In this document: piece by piece, positions 54,301 through 64,000 of the stretch
Layout of the letters: the number at the start of each line of letters is the position of its first letter
How positions within the stretch are numbered: position 1 is the stretch's first letter
Source of the DNA: Thunnus maccoyii
Taxonomy: Eukaryota > Chordata > Actinopteri > Scombriformes > Scombridae
Direction: 5' to 3'
Assembly (NCBI RefSeq): GCF_910596095.1
Contig: NC_056538.1
Coordinates: 8,116,001 to 8,180,000 of the forward strand
Length of the DNA: 64,000 nucleotides
The notes under the pieces: model-generated
Databases searched by the model: none
What the model saw: only the letters and a program-made list of their open reading frames with translations
Told to the model about the DNA's origin: nothing
Translations under genes and position numbers: made by a program

Positions 54301-57300
54301 ATTGTGGACGCTTCTTTGGCTGGCCTCCTTTGGCAGCTTGAATGAAGTGAAAGCAGTCAAAAAAAGAGAGCGGCACAGGGATATGGCTTTATCTGTAGTT
54401 GAACACCTCTGACAGACAGATGTGTAGCAAGTCTGTCAAATACAACAAGAGAGGCTGGTGAGAAATTTCTATTAGAGTGTCACTCAGTTCAGTGTCTACC
54501 AAGAGGAGATTTGCTGTGCTGACACTCACATGCCACCACAGTGTGGGCACATTTACAGATGCTATCAGGCTTTTTATTTATTGTTTTGCTTACATTAAGT
54601 GAGTGATATTTTACTCACTTACTCCTCTCCCTCTCCTCATTTCACCTGAACACCTAAACATGTAAATGTGCTCATATCACATTTCTCCATTTCTTCTTTC
54701 ATTCCTGTCCTCTGTGTCACTCCACCTTCACATTTTTTTTTACTCCTCTCTACCATTTCACCTCCAGCCCCTTCCCTAGTCTCCTCCATCACAGTGAATA
54801 CTCCAGCAGAGCTCCATGCATCCAAAGGGGACACCGTCACGTTGTCCTGCACTTTCACTTCCACCAGTAGGCCGACCAGTATGATGACTGTGGACTGGTC
54901 TTACAGGCCCCAGAGTGGAGGACCACCACAGACAGTGAGTAACAGTTAAACTTAAACTGTATGTTTATAATGAAGCTGCAATTGCAGTCCATTCAGAATG
55001 TAAAGATACTCTCTTTGTACTCGTATTCGTGAGAAATTCACTTTTTCCAAGACAATTTTGGGGAAAAAAATTCTCTACAAAACACATGTATTGACTTGTT
55101 CTTGGATTTGATCTATTCACCTACACTTTAAAAGAACAAAGAATCAGACACTCTGCAGTGCACCAGCTGAATGTTGATACAAGTGTTTATATTAGGTAGA
55201 TATGGATGGAGGGATGAATGCAATGCAACTGATAGTTATACTTTCTTTCACTGTTCAAGGAACCATCTATTTCTAAAAAAAGATTATTTGTAAAGACTAT
55301 TTTTATAGGATTTCATTTCTATTATTTTTGTTTTGTTGTAATTTTTGTTATTCATGATGGTTTGGCAACAATTAATAACTATGTATTTCTGTGCATAAAC
55401 AACCCATAATTACTACCGGGTCAAATTTGACCCATAACACAACAGACAAAACTTTTTTTATAGGCATTTAAAAAAAAGAAAAATGATCAAAATGTGTTTT
55501 ATATTATTAGGTAGGCCATTGTAGAGGATGTAATGAAGCCTTGTTTTGATCAGAAAAAATTAAAAGTATATTTCACACATCTAAACTTGAAAACAGGTCA
55601 AATTTGTCCCTAACACAATAGGAAGGTTAACTTTATCTTTTTACAGATGGGGATTGTGGGTTTTTCTCTTTTAATTGGGTTACAATCCCAAATTATTCTC
55701 TCGCTATACTGGATTGCTTTATATATCAAAAAGAGCTGAAACGATTACCTGACGAATTGATTAGTCGATCGCCAGAAAATGTATCAATTATTTGTTTCAG
55801 TAATTTTTCAAACAAAAATTCACAGTCTTCAGCCTCACAGGTGTGCTGGCATTTGCTTGTTTTCTTAGCCCTCTATGATAGTAAACTGAATCTTTGGAAT
55901 TTGGACTGTTGATCGGACAAAACAAGCAATTTGAAGATGTCACCTTCAGATCTGAGAATTAATTGATAATGAAAACAGTTGTCAGTCTTGGTCCTAATCA
56001 AGTTTAAATGATTTAATGTGTACGGAACTTAAGGCATCATTCAATTCTCAGAAAAAAGGTGCAAATATATGTCAAAATGTGTTCCTAGGTATGTTAGTAT
56101 ATTTTTGCACCCTGGTCCTGAGAAACATTTTCGTTCTACTGTATGTGTATTTTTATATGGATATGGTTGGAAAGACAAATAAAATAAGAAACTTGAAACC
56201 TCACACAGACTGTATTCGGTGTGCAGGTATGTGACTTCCATTGCTCACACTGTACAAACATGACTTGTTTGAATATGTGGTTGCTTTATTTGCGTTCTTC
56301 ACCAGCTTGACTTCTGCTGATTTCTGATCCTGAATGTACACTTGCTGTGATCAAAATACTTTGTGCTTGTGCGCTTTATCAGCATCCATCTTGTACAAAA
56401 TCACATTCCAGCCCACCCTCTGTGTCTTTCAGAGGCTTTCCCAGGAAACCCCGGCTGGTCAGCTACGTTAAGCTTCCTCTTTGGTGGTATCGTGGTCTTG
56501 TTCTAAATGCGATCCAATGTATCCATCCCAACCCATAACTGCACTCAGTCCTCTAACCCTGCACACTCAGGGTTCAGTTTCAGTGGCCAATCCACTAAAA
56601 TCTACCACATAATTTAAGCACTTCCATTCGGACTTGAAGATAGCCATCAAATGTGGTTCTATATAATTGCATTTGGACCACTGGAATCCATAGTGTGGTA
56701 GTTGCAACTCTATATGCCATAATTTCCTATAGGAGCACTCAGAGTTAAGTGGAGCCTAATGTTTTGCGGCTCGGCTGATATGGAGTGCTGTTGGTTTAGT
56801 CATTTAGATGTAGTAATCTGGTCTCAAAGTGCACAGGGGGAGGAATGTTATATCGAGAGGGTGTTAGCTTGTGTATGCATGTGTGTCTCAGTCATCTCAG
56901 TCAGCAGATAGCATGGTTTTATTTCACAAAGCTGAAAAGGTATTAGTAAAAAGGTGTGCCATCTGCTACCCAAGGAAATGCCAGTGCCCATACTCCCTTC
57001 AACCCAGCCCAACTAGTTTGTTCTCTTTATCACAGATAAATAATGTGTGCCAGTCTCCTGATATGGTTTGTAGATTGAACCAAGTCTGGAAGTTTCTAAT
57101 TTCTATTTCTATGCCTTCATTTACTTTCCATCCAATTTCATTAGCAGTTTTGGCTGGTTTATCGGTCTGTGTGTCCCTAGTCGTATATCACACTGGGAAA
57201 GACCATGAATAAGCATGCGAAAAGCTCTATCAGAAATATAGTTTTGCAGCCAAAGCTTTAGTGTCAATCTGAATTGCTGCAGTGCTTCACTGGCTTGCAT

Positions 57301-60300
57301 AATAACCTCATTCCTGATGAGAATTCATTTTGTAGATTGGAGAAGAGAGGCTGAATGTTCAATCAAATATCAGTGCAAGCTGGTGGTAATTGGAGGATTT
57401 GGCAATTGAATTGTGCTGAATAATGCTCAAAATAAATCTATTATTATGATCTAAAACTTTAGACACTATTGTTAAGTTGGTCTTTAATAAGCCAGTCAGT
57501 GGAAGCTATTGTCAAAATTGTCGAATAGATTTGGAGCACAGGTGGCCCCAGTTGAAAACAATCCTTGGCAGTGCTGCTGTATCTCCTGAGTTTAAAAGCA
57601 CCGTTGGGTCTAATGTTTGTTTTCAGACCAAGCAGACTATGCAGTCCCTGAATTCAAGCTGCTCTCTTGTAGGCTGAGCTCTGCCAAGTCCTCAAATGAT
57701 CAGCCGAGGATGAATAACAGTGCAGGGAAATGACTAGGTTTATCTCTGCCATGCCTGCAATCAGGCTCACTAAAAAAATGCAGCTTATAGACACATGGCT
57801 GTAAAACCATAAAGCTGTGTCAGTGATTGTTCAGGTGACTCTGTGTTTGCATGGGATTTTTTTTTGCCTCAGTTTATTGGGATGACAAACAGTTATCCTT
57901 GTTGACACTGTACCTAGTCGGTAAATTTCTAGGTAGTATAATGATGCCTCTTAGCACTAGACATACATTTGTGCGTGATCTTGATTTAGGCGGCATCATT
58001 AGGTATAAAATATTGTCTTGGGACTGTTCTGACACACATTTCAGTTTTTCCATATCACATTTTTACACGTTGATCCTATGCATACTATATAACTTTGATT
58101 ATGAAAACAGATTTTACACATTTTAAGTAAGAAAGACAGTGCTTATTTTTCTTCATATTTCAATATGCTGTACATTAAATTACATACACACTTAGCCTTT
58201 ACATGATAAAGGGGATGTACCACTGGATGTGGCATTGGTAAAAAGATATGAGTGCCATCTCATTTTGTTTTAAAGCAGAAAGTGCAAAGCGCCTCTAGAT
58301 TAAACGGTTTAAATGATTTCAAAGCTTTATCTGCTCATGTTTGTTACATTGCTCTCTATATAGTTACAATCTTCAGATAAAGAAACATGTGGCACATCCT
58401 CTGAGTCCATTAATAGTGTAGATTTGATCTTTATTGGCTCAAATAGTTTGTCCCTGATTTCTGGAACATTGAATTTGCAATGTGAAGAGAGTAGTCACAG
58501 TGTGACATCCTGTGGCTTTCCATGTGCTGCCTATGGTTGTGAATCAGGACAAACATTCACGACCCTCCACTTGTTATAATAAAGGTCCTGGAGTGAGAAG
58601 GGCATTATTATACTCAAAGCTGATGTCCTCTACTCACTAGGGAGGCTTTGTGCCTTTTTAGAACACTTTGGGTCAAACATGAGGCAGCTGCATGAACTGG
58701 CAGGATGCAAAAGCATCCATAGTGTTTTGAGAAGAAATCGATAGCTTCCCTCTGCTCTATTTTGACAGTACAGATGATGGACATGAGGATCTGATCTTAT
58801 CCTGCAAATATTCTGAAAGCTTTAAGTTTTAATGCTCTTCATCTGACTCAACCAGCTCAAGACAAGAAGCAGTTGAAAAGAGTAATGTCTGCTCATAGTA
58901 CTTAATTATGTACTAATTATATTCTGTAATCTTAATGTAAACTTTCCTTTTTTTGGTCATTTTTAAACCAATTTTAACCAAAGTTACTCCTTCAAGTTGA
59001 TGTAGTTCAAAACCTTACTTGACTTGACTGCTCTTGACTCGACATTTCTCAAATCACAAATTAGCAGAAAATTCCACCTTTTCATTCTGCTGCACAAGTA
59101 CTTACTGTTTTTGTGTTGAGCTCTGCAGCCCAGATTTTGCATTCGTTCATACCAGTATATAAACAAATACAATATACTGTTGTACGTGAACTTTTCTGCT
59201 TGTCTTTCTCTTCCTTTGCCACATGATCTTTCTTTCAGCTTTCACTAAGTTAAAATCTAATGTATAGAAAGTAAACAAAAGGTTAAACAATAACATAAGA
59301 CAATGCAGCACACAAACAGAATCAAAGACCTATTGGTTCTCTATTGAGAACAGATGACAACAAATATATTTACACTCAACCTCTCCATCTCATCTTCACC
59401 TTCATCACTAATCACTTGTCATGTTCCTGTTTGGGTTTATATGTTTTTACCTTCAATTTGTTTACCTTTGAGTATCTGGTTACTAATTAGAGCCTCAGTA
59501 AACCTACCAAAACACAAACTCTACAGTCTTAGTTTACATATACTGTAGTATTTTCCACCCGCCTCCAACTGCACACACACACACTCTGGATGTCATGTTT
59601 TGGAGAGGTCTGGGTCAGCTTGTCGTGGGAGTAATGAAGGGATGTAGATTGTTGTTGAAAACACACTTATGTTAGACTAAAAAGTAAATTCAGTTTTTGT
59701 GACATCTGTAGTTAAAAAGTTCTCTTTCTGCATCATTCATGCACACATATGAATTATCCCTCGATCAGATTTGTGTTCATATTTCTTAGATGAGCACACA
59801 GCTCTCTTCACTCTGCTATTGACAATATTGCCAACAGAAAAAGTCCTAATACCATCTGTCCCACCACCTGTTGCTCAAGACACTTTCCCTTAAGCAAAAA
59901 AAAATTATAATTTAGATTTAGGAGTGATTAGTCTTATTATATGTTTTCTAAACAAGAGAGGATTTCTTTTCTGTTTGTGTTTTCTCCCAGCACTAATAGA
60001 CCTAATTTAATATAACTTTACGCCCTTGCTCCGGGCATACTCCATTTGACCACACCCATTTATTTTAAACAAATAAAATTTCCTTTTTTGTTTTTTAACT
60101 CTCTCTCTTCTCTTTCCAGTTTTTCCACTTCTCCTCACGGGCGTTCCCTAGTCTTGAGGGTCAGTTTGCTGGTCGTATCCGGTGGAAGGGAATCCCTGCA
60201 CGTGGGGAAGCCTCCATCTCTCTGATCAACGCCACGCTGAATGATAACGGGACCTACACATGCTCAGTCAGAAACCCTCCCGATGTCCACGGGTCCCCGA

Positions 60301-62655
60301 CTTCACACACCGTACTCACTGTCACACCAAAGGGTAAGACATTCACACGTAAACCACTGTATTTCACTGTGTGCACAATCATTTGACTTCCCACCACCTC
60401 AATATGTGCACACTTGAACATATGTAGCATAACAGTTTTCAAATCCGGACTCTTTTGAGCTGAAAAGTATGTTCATCTTCTAAAACATCAGCGCTTGTCC
60501 TGATTTGACCCCAGGCGTCTGGATTTGGCTTGTCTCATAATAAACTGTATACTGTGGAAATGCAGAGTCAGAGGGAGGCTGAAACGAGGACTTTTAAATT
60601 CTGCTGCCAGCCACAGATTTTTTAGATAGGAGAATAATCCAAACATCTGTTTAGAGTTTGTGTAAGCCTGTCATGATGTTTACCGTATTGATTCATGTTT
60701 TAGCCTGCCTCTGCTGTCAGCAGAATATAGATGGTTAGAGGTAGGGATGTAGAGGAGGGTAACTCATCAGATCTCAGTTACCTAATTTTACACACTGACA
60801 TAAATGTTTTTAACATAAATTTCTAGTAGTTGTACTAAAATGTGTTAAACTAATGTAATATGGATAGGAGATAGGAGTTCAAGTTTACTGTATCTTAATA
60901 CAACACTGGCTGCAAAGACATGCTTTCTAAAAGCAATGTCTGTGCAAAAATTACTTGTGAAGATACACAGAATGAGGACTGTGAGTTTTGTCCCCCATGT
61001 CTACTGAAATTTGTTTTGGACAGGATCTATTTGCAGCTCAGTATGAACAGGAGGAATGATTGCTGCAAACACTGACTGTTGTAATGTACATAGGGAAACA
61101 TAATTATTGTTTTAAGACAGACTTTGAGAGAGTTTTGTTTAATGGTTGTCATAGTTCCACCACTAAGTTGATGAGAAGTGATTATTTATTGCTAACGAGA
61201 GCAGAGTGATACTTGTGGAACTGCTGTATACAGTATATGTGCTGCGCATTGTGTGTCTTTGCAATATACTGTATGTTTGTGTAATAAATAATATAGTAAG
61301 TGAGGAACATATGACGTCATGTGTGTGTTTGGTCATAAAAAGCTTGTTAACATGTTTCTAATGACCTCACATCCTCCTCCTCAGCGCCCAGCATTCGCTT
61401 CTCTGATGTTGCGGTCCTTCTCGCTTTCATCCTCCTCCCCTCCGCTATCATCACCCTCATTCTGATTGGACGGATGCTCTGTCCCAAGAAACAGCACAGC
61501 CAATCGAAAGCCTACAGATCACCCATTGAGGTCACCGAGGGGTGAGTGGATTGATTCAACCAATCACTGAAGGAGGTCTCCTGGGGGTAATGCTAGTCGT
61601 TGTAGGCTTTGATGGTTATAGATGTGCTTCTGGCTTGCTAATTTGATGAAGGTTAAACAGGAATTTAAGTTTGAGTCAAAGGTTTGATTTTAGTAGCCTC
61701 TGCTTGTCATAGAAAGGTGCTATGAATCAGCACAGAGTCCTGCACAGAGTCTACAATTAGCTGATCTGCAGGCTGGTTTTATAGTGTAGCACTGTTACTC
61801 CTTGTGGTTTGAATGTGGCTGCAAGAGCTGATATTTGCTCTTTTTGTTGATATAATCCAGAAATATAAATGTTAAACAAGCCATTGCAGCTCTAATACAT
61901 GTTTAACAGATGAATGAATTACAGTGACGGGATTATGTAAACAAGGATATAGCAGCAGCAACTCAAGTTCACTTCAGGCACTTCAGAAATTATAGTTGGC
62001 TTTTATTATTTAAAAAAAAAACCTTTGAGGTAAGATCTGCAGCATCACTTATGTATTTTCTCCTGCATTGTTCTCTTTACTTCCTGAAACCACAATGAGA
62101 TGTTTACTGTAAACTGTGCTCCAGTGTCTCCATACGGCAGGAAACAGATGTGTGTGTGAAAACTTCAAATCCGGATGAGAATCAGTTTAAATCAGTGTAC
62201 TCTTTAAACAGAGTAGAAGTTGTAAATCAGTAAAAATCCAACAAAGAGCCTTGTGGCTGAAATGACGTTTTCCTCATTTGGACCAGTGTTTGGAGTTTGT
62301 AAATGCAAAATGTGTCAAAATATAACAGGCAGGCTTTTTCATGGTGATTGTAAATATGATTATTGTGATTACTCACTATCTTTGCTGTCCATTCTGCATT
62401 TATCAGAGAGGAGTATGGCATCAATCCACCGGGGGCCAAAGAAAAGAGGGTCTCGTGCTGTGACCTATATCTGATGGTACAGTACAGAACATTTCATTAT
62501 GCTACACTGTCTTCCAACCCATAAATAACTTAATGAGACATGTCTGCCAGATCTGTTTCACAATTTTAATTTTACATGCCCTCTATGTCTGACAACAGGA
62601 CTTGAGGGTTTATAAAATATTGATTTTTCCAATGTAGTTGTTCTGTGTCTGGGTC

Positions 62656-62716
<61 letters not shown>

Positions 62717-62828
62717 TTTCATCTGACTGTCTTGTCTGTCTGCCCAGGACTCAGAGGATGAGGATGAGTACTACAACATAAAAAAGATGCCTCCTATAGA
62801 TGAAGGCTATGCTGAGTCTCAGTGCTAG
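51318..62828 (+). CDS. mpzl3: Myelin protein zero-like 3, complete
   Basis: P0-family single-pass protein; mammalian MPZL3 affects skin, hair and lipid metabolism. Exons 51318-51387, 54768-54934, 60120-60333, 61385-61541, 62407-62476, 62748-62828; 252 residues (human 235, from memory). Leader about 1-23; V domain with C51, W67 and C127 and blocks SCTFTSTS, VDWSYRP, FAGRIRW, NDNGTYTCSVRNPPDVHG; membrane helix about 159-178; cytoplasmic SPIEVTEGEE matching human SSIEVSDDTD, a Cys pair (SCCDLYLM), an acidic SEDEDE and YYNIKKMPPIDEGYAESQC. SIEV and the long tyrosine-bearing acidic tail separate it from mpzl2. V-domain exon phases (1-0-1) equal those of mpzl2, supporting tandem duplication. Introns 1 and 2 (3.4 and 5.2 kb) are full of repeats. 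Confidence 0.93.
52905..54020. repeat. Imperfect tandem array of about 148-bp units
   Basis: The phrase gatgga-ttgtcataaaattt recurs diverged at about 52970, 53115, 53265 and 53745, each followed by a '...ctgaggat...aatgactttggtgat' segment. The last interval is longer by about 310 bp because another element (53406-53716) sits in it. A related single unit is in mpzl2 intron 3. Confidence 0.6.
53406..53716. mobile_element. MITE with GCTGCAAC inverted ends nested in the array
   Basis: GCTGCAAC at 53407-53414 and GTTGCAGC at 53708-53715 are inverted; the next bases (aattagtcaattaatc / ataatcattag) also pair loosely. ATAC flanks both sides (53402-53405 and 53717-53720) and may be a target duplication. 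Confidence 0.65.
54768..54934 (+). CDS. mpzl3: mpzl3 exon 2 (V domain, first half)
   Basis: Acceptor ttcacctccag at 54767, donor gtgagt at 54935. Encodes APSLVSSITVNTPAELHASK to GGPPQT with C51 and W67; ends in phase 0. Confidence 0.93.
55412..55630. repeat. Dispersed repeat with GGGTCAAATTTGACCC start
   Basis: Begins with the palindrome gggtcaaatttgaccc and has a second copy of the motif (aggtcaaatttgtccc) near its right end. Common in fish genomes; family not named. Confidence 0.45.
55735..55998. mobile_element. Decayed copy of the GCTGCAAC-ended MITE
   Basis: Starts gctgaaacgatta, contains 'tagtaaactgaatctttgga' and 'ggacaaaacaagcaatttga', and resembles the family of 53406-53716, more diverged. 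Confidence 0.5.
56095..56190 (+). mobile_element. Short retroelement 3' tail
   Basis: 'tttttgcaccctggtcctga', 'gaaacattttcgttctactg' and an AATAAA at the end match the 3' terminal text of a common fish retroelement. Confidence 0.45.
60120..60333 (+). CDS. mpzl3: mpzl3 exon 3 (V domain, second half)
   Basis: Acceptor tctctttccag at 60119, donor gtaaga at 60334. Encodes FFHFSSRAFPSLEGQFAGRI to LTVTPK with C127; ends in phase 1. Confidence 0.95.
60334..61384 (+). other. mpzl3: mpzl3 intron 3
   Basis: AT-rich, no element or exon recognised. Ends in a CT-rich acceptor. Confidence 0.6.
61385..61541 (+). CDS. mpzl3: mpzl3 exon 4 (transmembrane)
   Basis: Acceptor cctcctcctcag at 61384, donor gtgagt at 61542, phase 2. 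Encodes APSIRFSDVAVLLAFILLPS through LILIGRMLCPKK to SPIEVTE. Confidence 0.92.
61542..62406 (+). other. mpzl3: mpzl3 intron 4
   Basis: No exon or element recognised. The acceptor cattctgcatttatcag precedes exon 5. Confidence 0.6.
62407..62476 (+). CDS. mpzl3: mpzl3 exon 5
   Basis: Acceptor catttatcag at 62406, donor gtacag at 62477. Encodes GEEYGINPPGAKEKRVSCCD and LYLM; starts in phase 2 and ends in phase 0. The GT donor is weaker than consensus. Confidence 0.8.
62664..62714. repeat. (GT)n microsatellite in mpzl3 intron 5
   Basis: About 25 GT units ending 33 bp before exon 6. Unlike the CD3gd case, a normal pyrimidine-rich tract lies between it and the acceptor. Confidence 0.9.
62748..62828 (+). 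CDS. mpzl3: mpzl3 exon 6 with stop
   Basis: Acceptor tctgcccag at 62747. Encodes DSEDEDEYYNIKKMPPIDEG and YAESQC; TAG at 62826-62828. Confidence 0.88.
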   Translation, partial: DSEDEDEYYNIKKMPPIDEGYAESQC

Positions 62829-63450
62829 AGAACCCTGCTGGTTGGGAGATGTAACTGCAACATGCGGACCCGCTGGTGCCTTTTTTTTTTTTATGAGAAG
62901 TACTGAGCGGAAATCAGTGCTGGATTCTTCTTTTCCACAGTCACTCAATGGTGATGAAGTTTACTTTTTGTGGTGACCACTGTGGAATACACATGAAGAA
63001 GTGTATTTTTTTTTTTTTTACGTCTCTCCAGCATTATGAAATATGTCAATAAGGATTTGCCTTTCGTCTAGAATCTCTTAAATTCTCCAAGCCTTGTTAA
63101 AAACCAGTCAATTGTTTTGTTGTTTTTTTTAGTGAGCTATATAAAAGCAGATATCTAAACCCCTAAGGCTGTGGATAAGATATTTTCTGTTTATTCTGTC
63201 TGTAAAGGTCCACAGCTGATACTATTCTGTCAACTTACCCTGTACACGCAAACACAAACACACGGACGAGCACTATATCTACTTTATATCTTAAACATTC
63301 ATCTATGTGTCACTTTAAAACTTCTTTTTGTGAAGGAGATGGATATGTTTTGTCTAATTTATTGCCTGAGCTGTTGATGTCTTTGTCGAGCTGTAGTGGA
63401 ACATTTCTGTTTTATCTTTAATATTTGGACAGAAAATAAATGATTTGATT
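62829..63450 (+). other. mpzl3: mpzl3 3'UTR
   Basis: Poly(A)-signal AATAAA at 63435-63440 marks a likely end near 63455; another AATAAA lies at 63725. Confidence 0.55.
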
Positions 63451-63455
63451 TTGAA

Positions 63456-64000
63456 TGTCAGACGTGACCCCTTAATAGTATTTACACTGTACATAACACT
63501 GTATATACAGTATATTTGCTCTGTCTTCAGTCCTCTGTACGTTACTGTGCCATGTCATGATTTCAACATCAGCACCTCACTGCTCATTTTACTCTGGGGA
63601 CGTCTGAGTTTGGATGTGGTCTTTCGTGGATGTAGTTATTTCATATGATATAACAGAATTGAGTTTTGGTTTTGGATGCGCAGCTTTCTTTTGCTGATTA
63701 ATTTTTTAGCAACATTTTTGCCTAAATAAATTGTTAATGAGTGGATTCGTTTTGGATTTGTGTAGGAATGAACATGACTTTTTACAAAAATGCTTCCAGC
63801 GAGTCGATACGCAGCATTTGTTCATTAAATCTTCTTGCTGCATCTTCTTAAGCAAACAGACAATTTGTTGGTAAATCTGATAGCAGATGGCCACCGTTTC
63901 CTCTTCTACTCTTTGTTTAGTCTGTTGCACTATTCATGAATGGATCTCTTCCACTATTCATGAACGTTCTTGAATATTCCTTTAAAAACTCACAGGACAG
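63456..64000. other. Region downstream of mpzl3
   Basis: AT-rich, no gene seen to the window end. A second poly(A) signal at 63725 could extend the mpzl3 3'UTR. Confidence 0.5.

Larger units (their letters stand above)
51388..54767 (+). other. mpzl3: mpzl3 intron 1
   Basis: No exon seen. The second half is occupied by an imperfect tandem repeat array (52905-54020) that contains a nested element. Confidence 0.6.
54935..60119 (+). other. mpzl3: mpzl3 intron 2 (5.2 kb)
   Basis: No coding exon recognised. Contains three repeat copies at 55412-55630, 55735-55998 and 56095-56190; the rest is AT-rich unique-looking DNA. Confidence 0.6.

Noticed and set aside
62664-62747. GT repeat near the mpzl3 exon 6 acceptor as a second TG-type splice site
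   Set aside because: A normal pyrimidine-rich tract of about 30 bp separates the repeat from the acceptor.
1-64000. tRNA, rRNA or bacterial/phage genes
   Set aside because: No cloverleaf with A and B boxes, no rRNA core sequence and no prokaryotic gene organisation were recognised on either strand.

Overview
This is a vertebrate nuclear window, almost certainly from a ray-finned (acanthomorph/percomorph-like) fish. Genes are split by GT-AG introns, intergenic DNA is AT-rich and full of microsatellites, and many interspersed repeats match elements common in teleost genomes: a Tc1/mariner fragment, TTAA-bounded MITE-like elements, and LINE 3' ends. There is no operon, bacterial gene, CRISPR array, rRNA or recognisable tRNA. 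The species cannot be named from the sequence.

Six genes can be read, all homologues of genes in human 11q23. (1) 448-2250 (+): the last four coding exons of salt-inducible kinase 3 (sik3), ending in the family C-terminus MEQAGV-stop, followed by a long, probably 3'UTR, region to about 7.3 kb. (2) 10984-15934 (+): complete tmem25, eight coding exons, two Ig-like domains and one membrane segment. (3) 18519-19921 (+): the fish CD3 gamma/delta gene, six coding exons. (4) 25602-23407 (-): cd3e, five coding exons, tail-to-tail with CD3 gamma/delta. (5) 28248-45042 (+): mpzl2, five coding exons with a 12.7 kb first intron, head-to-head with cd3e. (6) 51318-62828 (+): mpzl3, six coding exons. I joined exons by splice consensus, reading phase and protein similarity recalled from memory. 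No transcript was available.

How the genes relate: CD3 gamma/delta and CD3 epsilon are signalling subunits of the T-cell receptor. Each has an Ig-like ectodomain, a CxxC stalk, an Asp-containing membrane helix and one cytoplasmic ITAM, and in both genes an intron cuts the ITAM at the same point. mpzl2 and mpzl3 are tandem myelin-P0-like adhesion proteins whose V domain is split over two exons in the same phases. tmem25 is another single-pass Ig protein. The cd3e/mpzl2 divergent and cd3e/CD3gd convergent orientations are the ones I recall for the human locus.

The rest is introns, UTRs and repeats. The best points for a second look are the TG-repeat splice acceptor in front of the frame-neutral CD3gd transmembrane exon, the 18-nt CD3gd microexon, the shared ITAM intron position and 9-residue ITAM spacing, a TTAA-bounded element with perfect 20-bp inverted ends, a nested transposon that interrupts a tandem repeat, and a possible 3'UTR intron in sik3. 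I do not see a wholly new biological system here.
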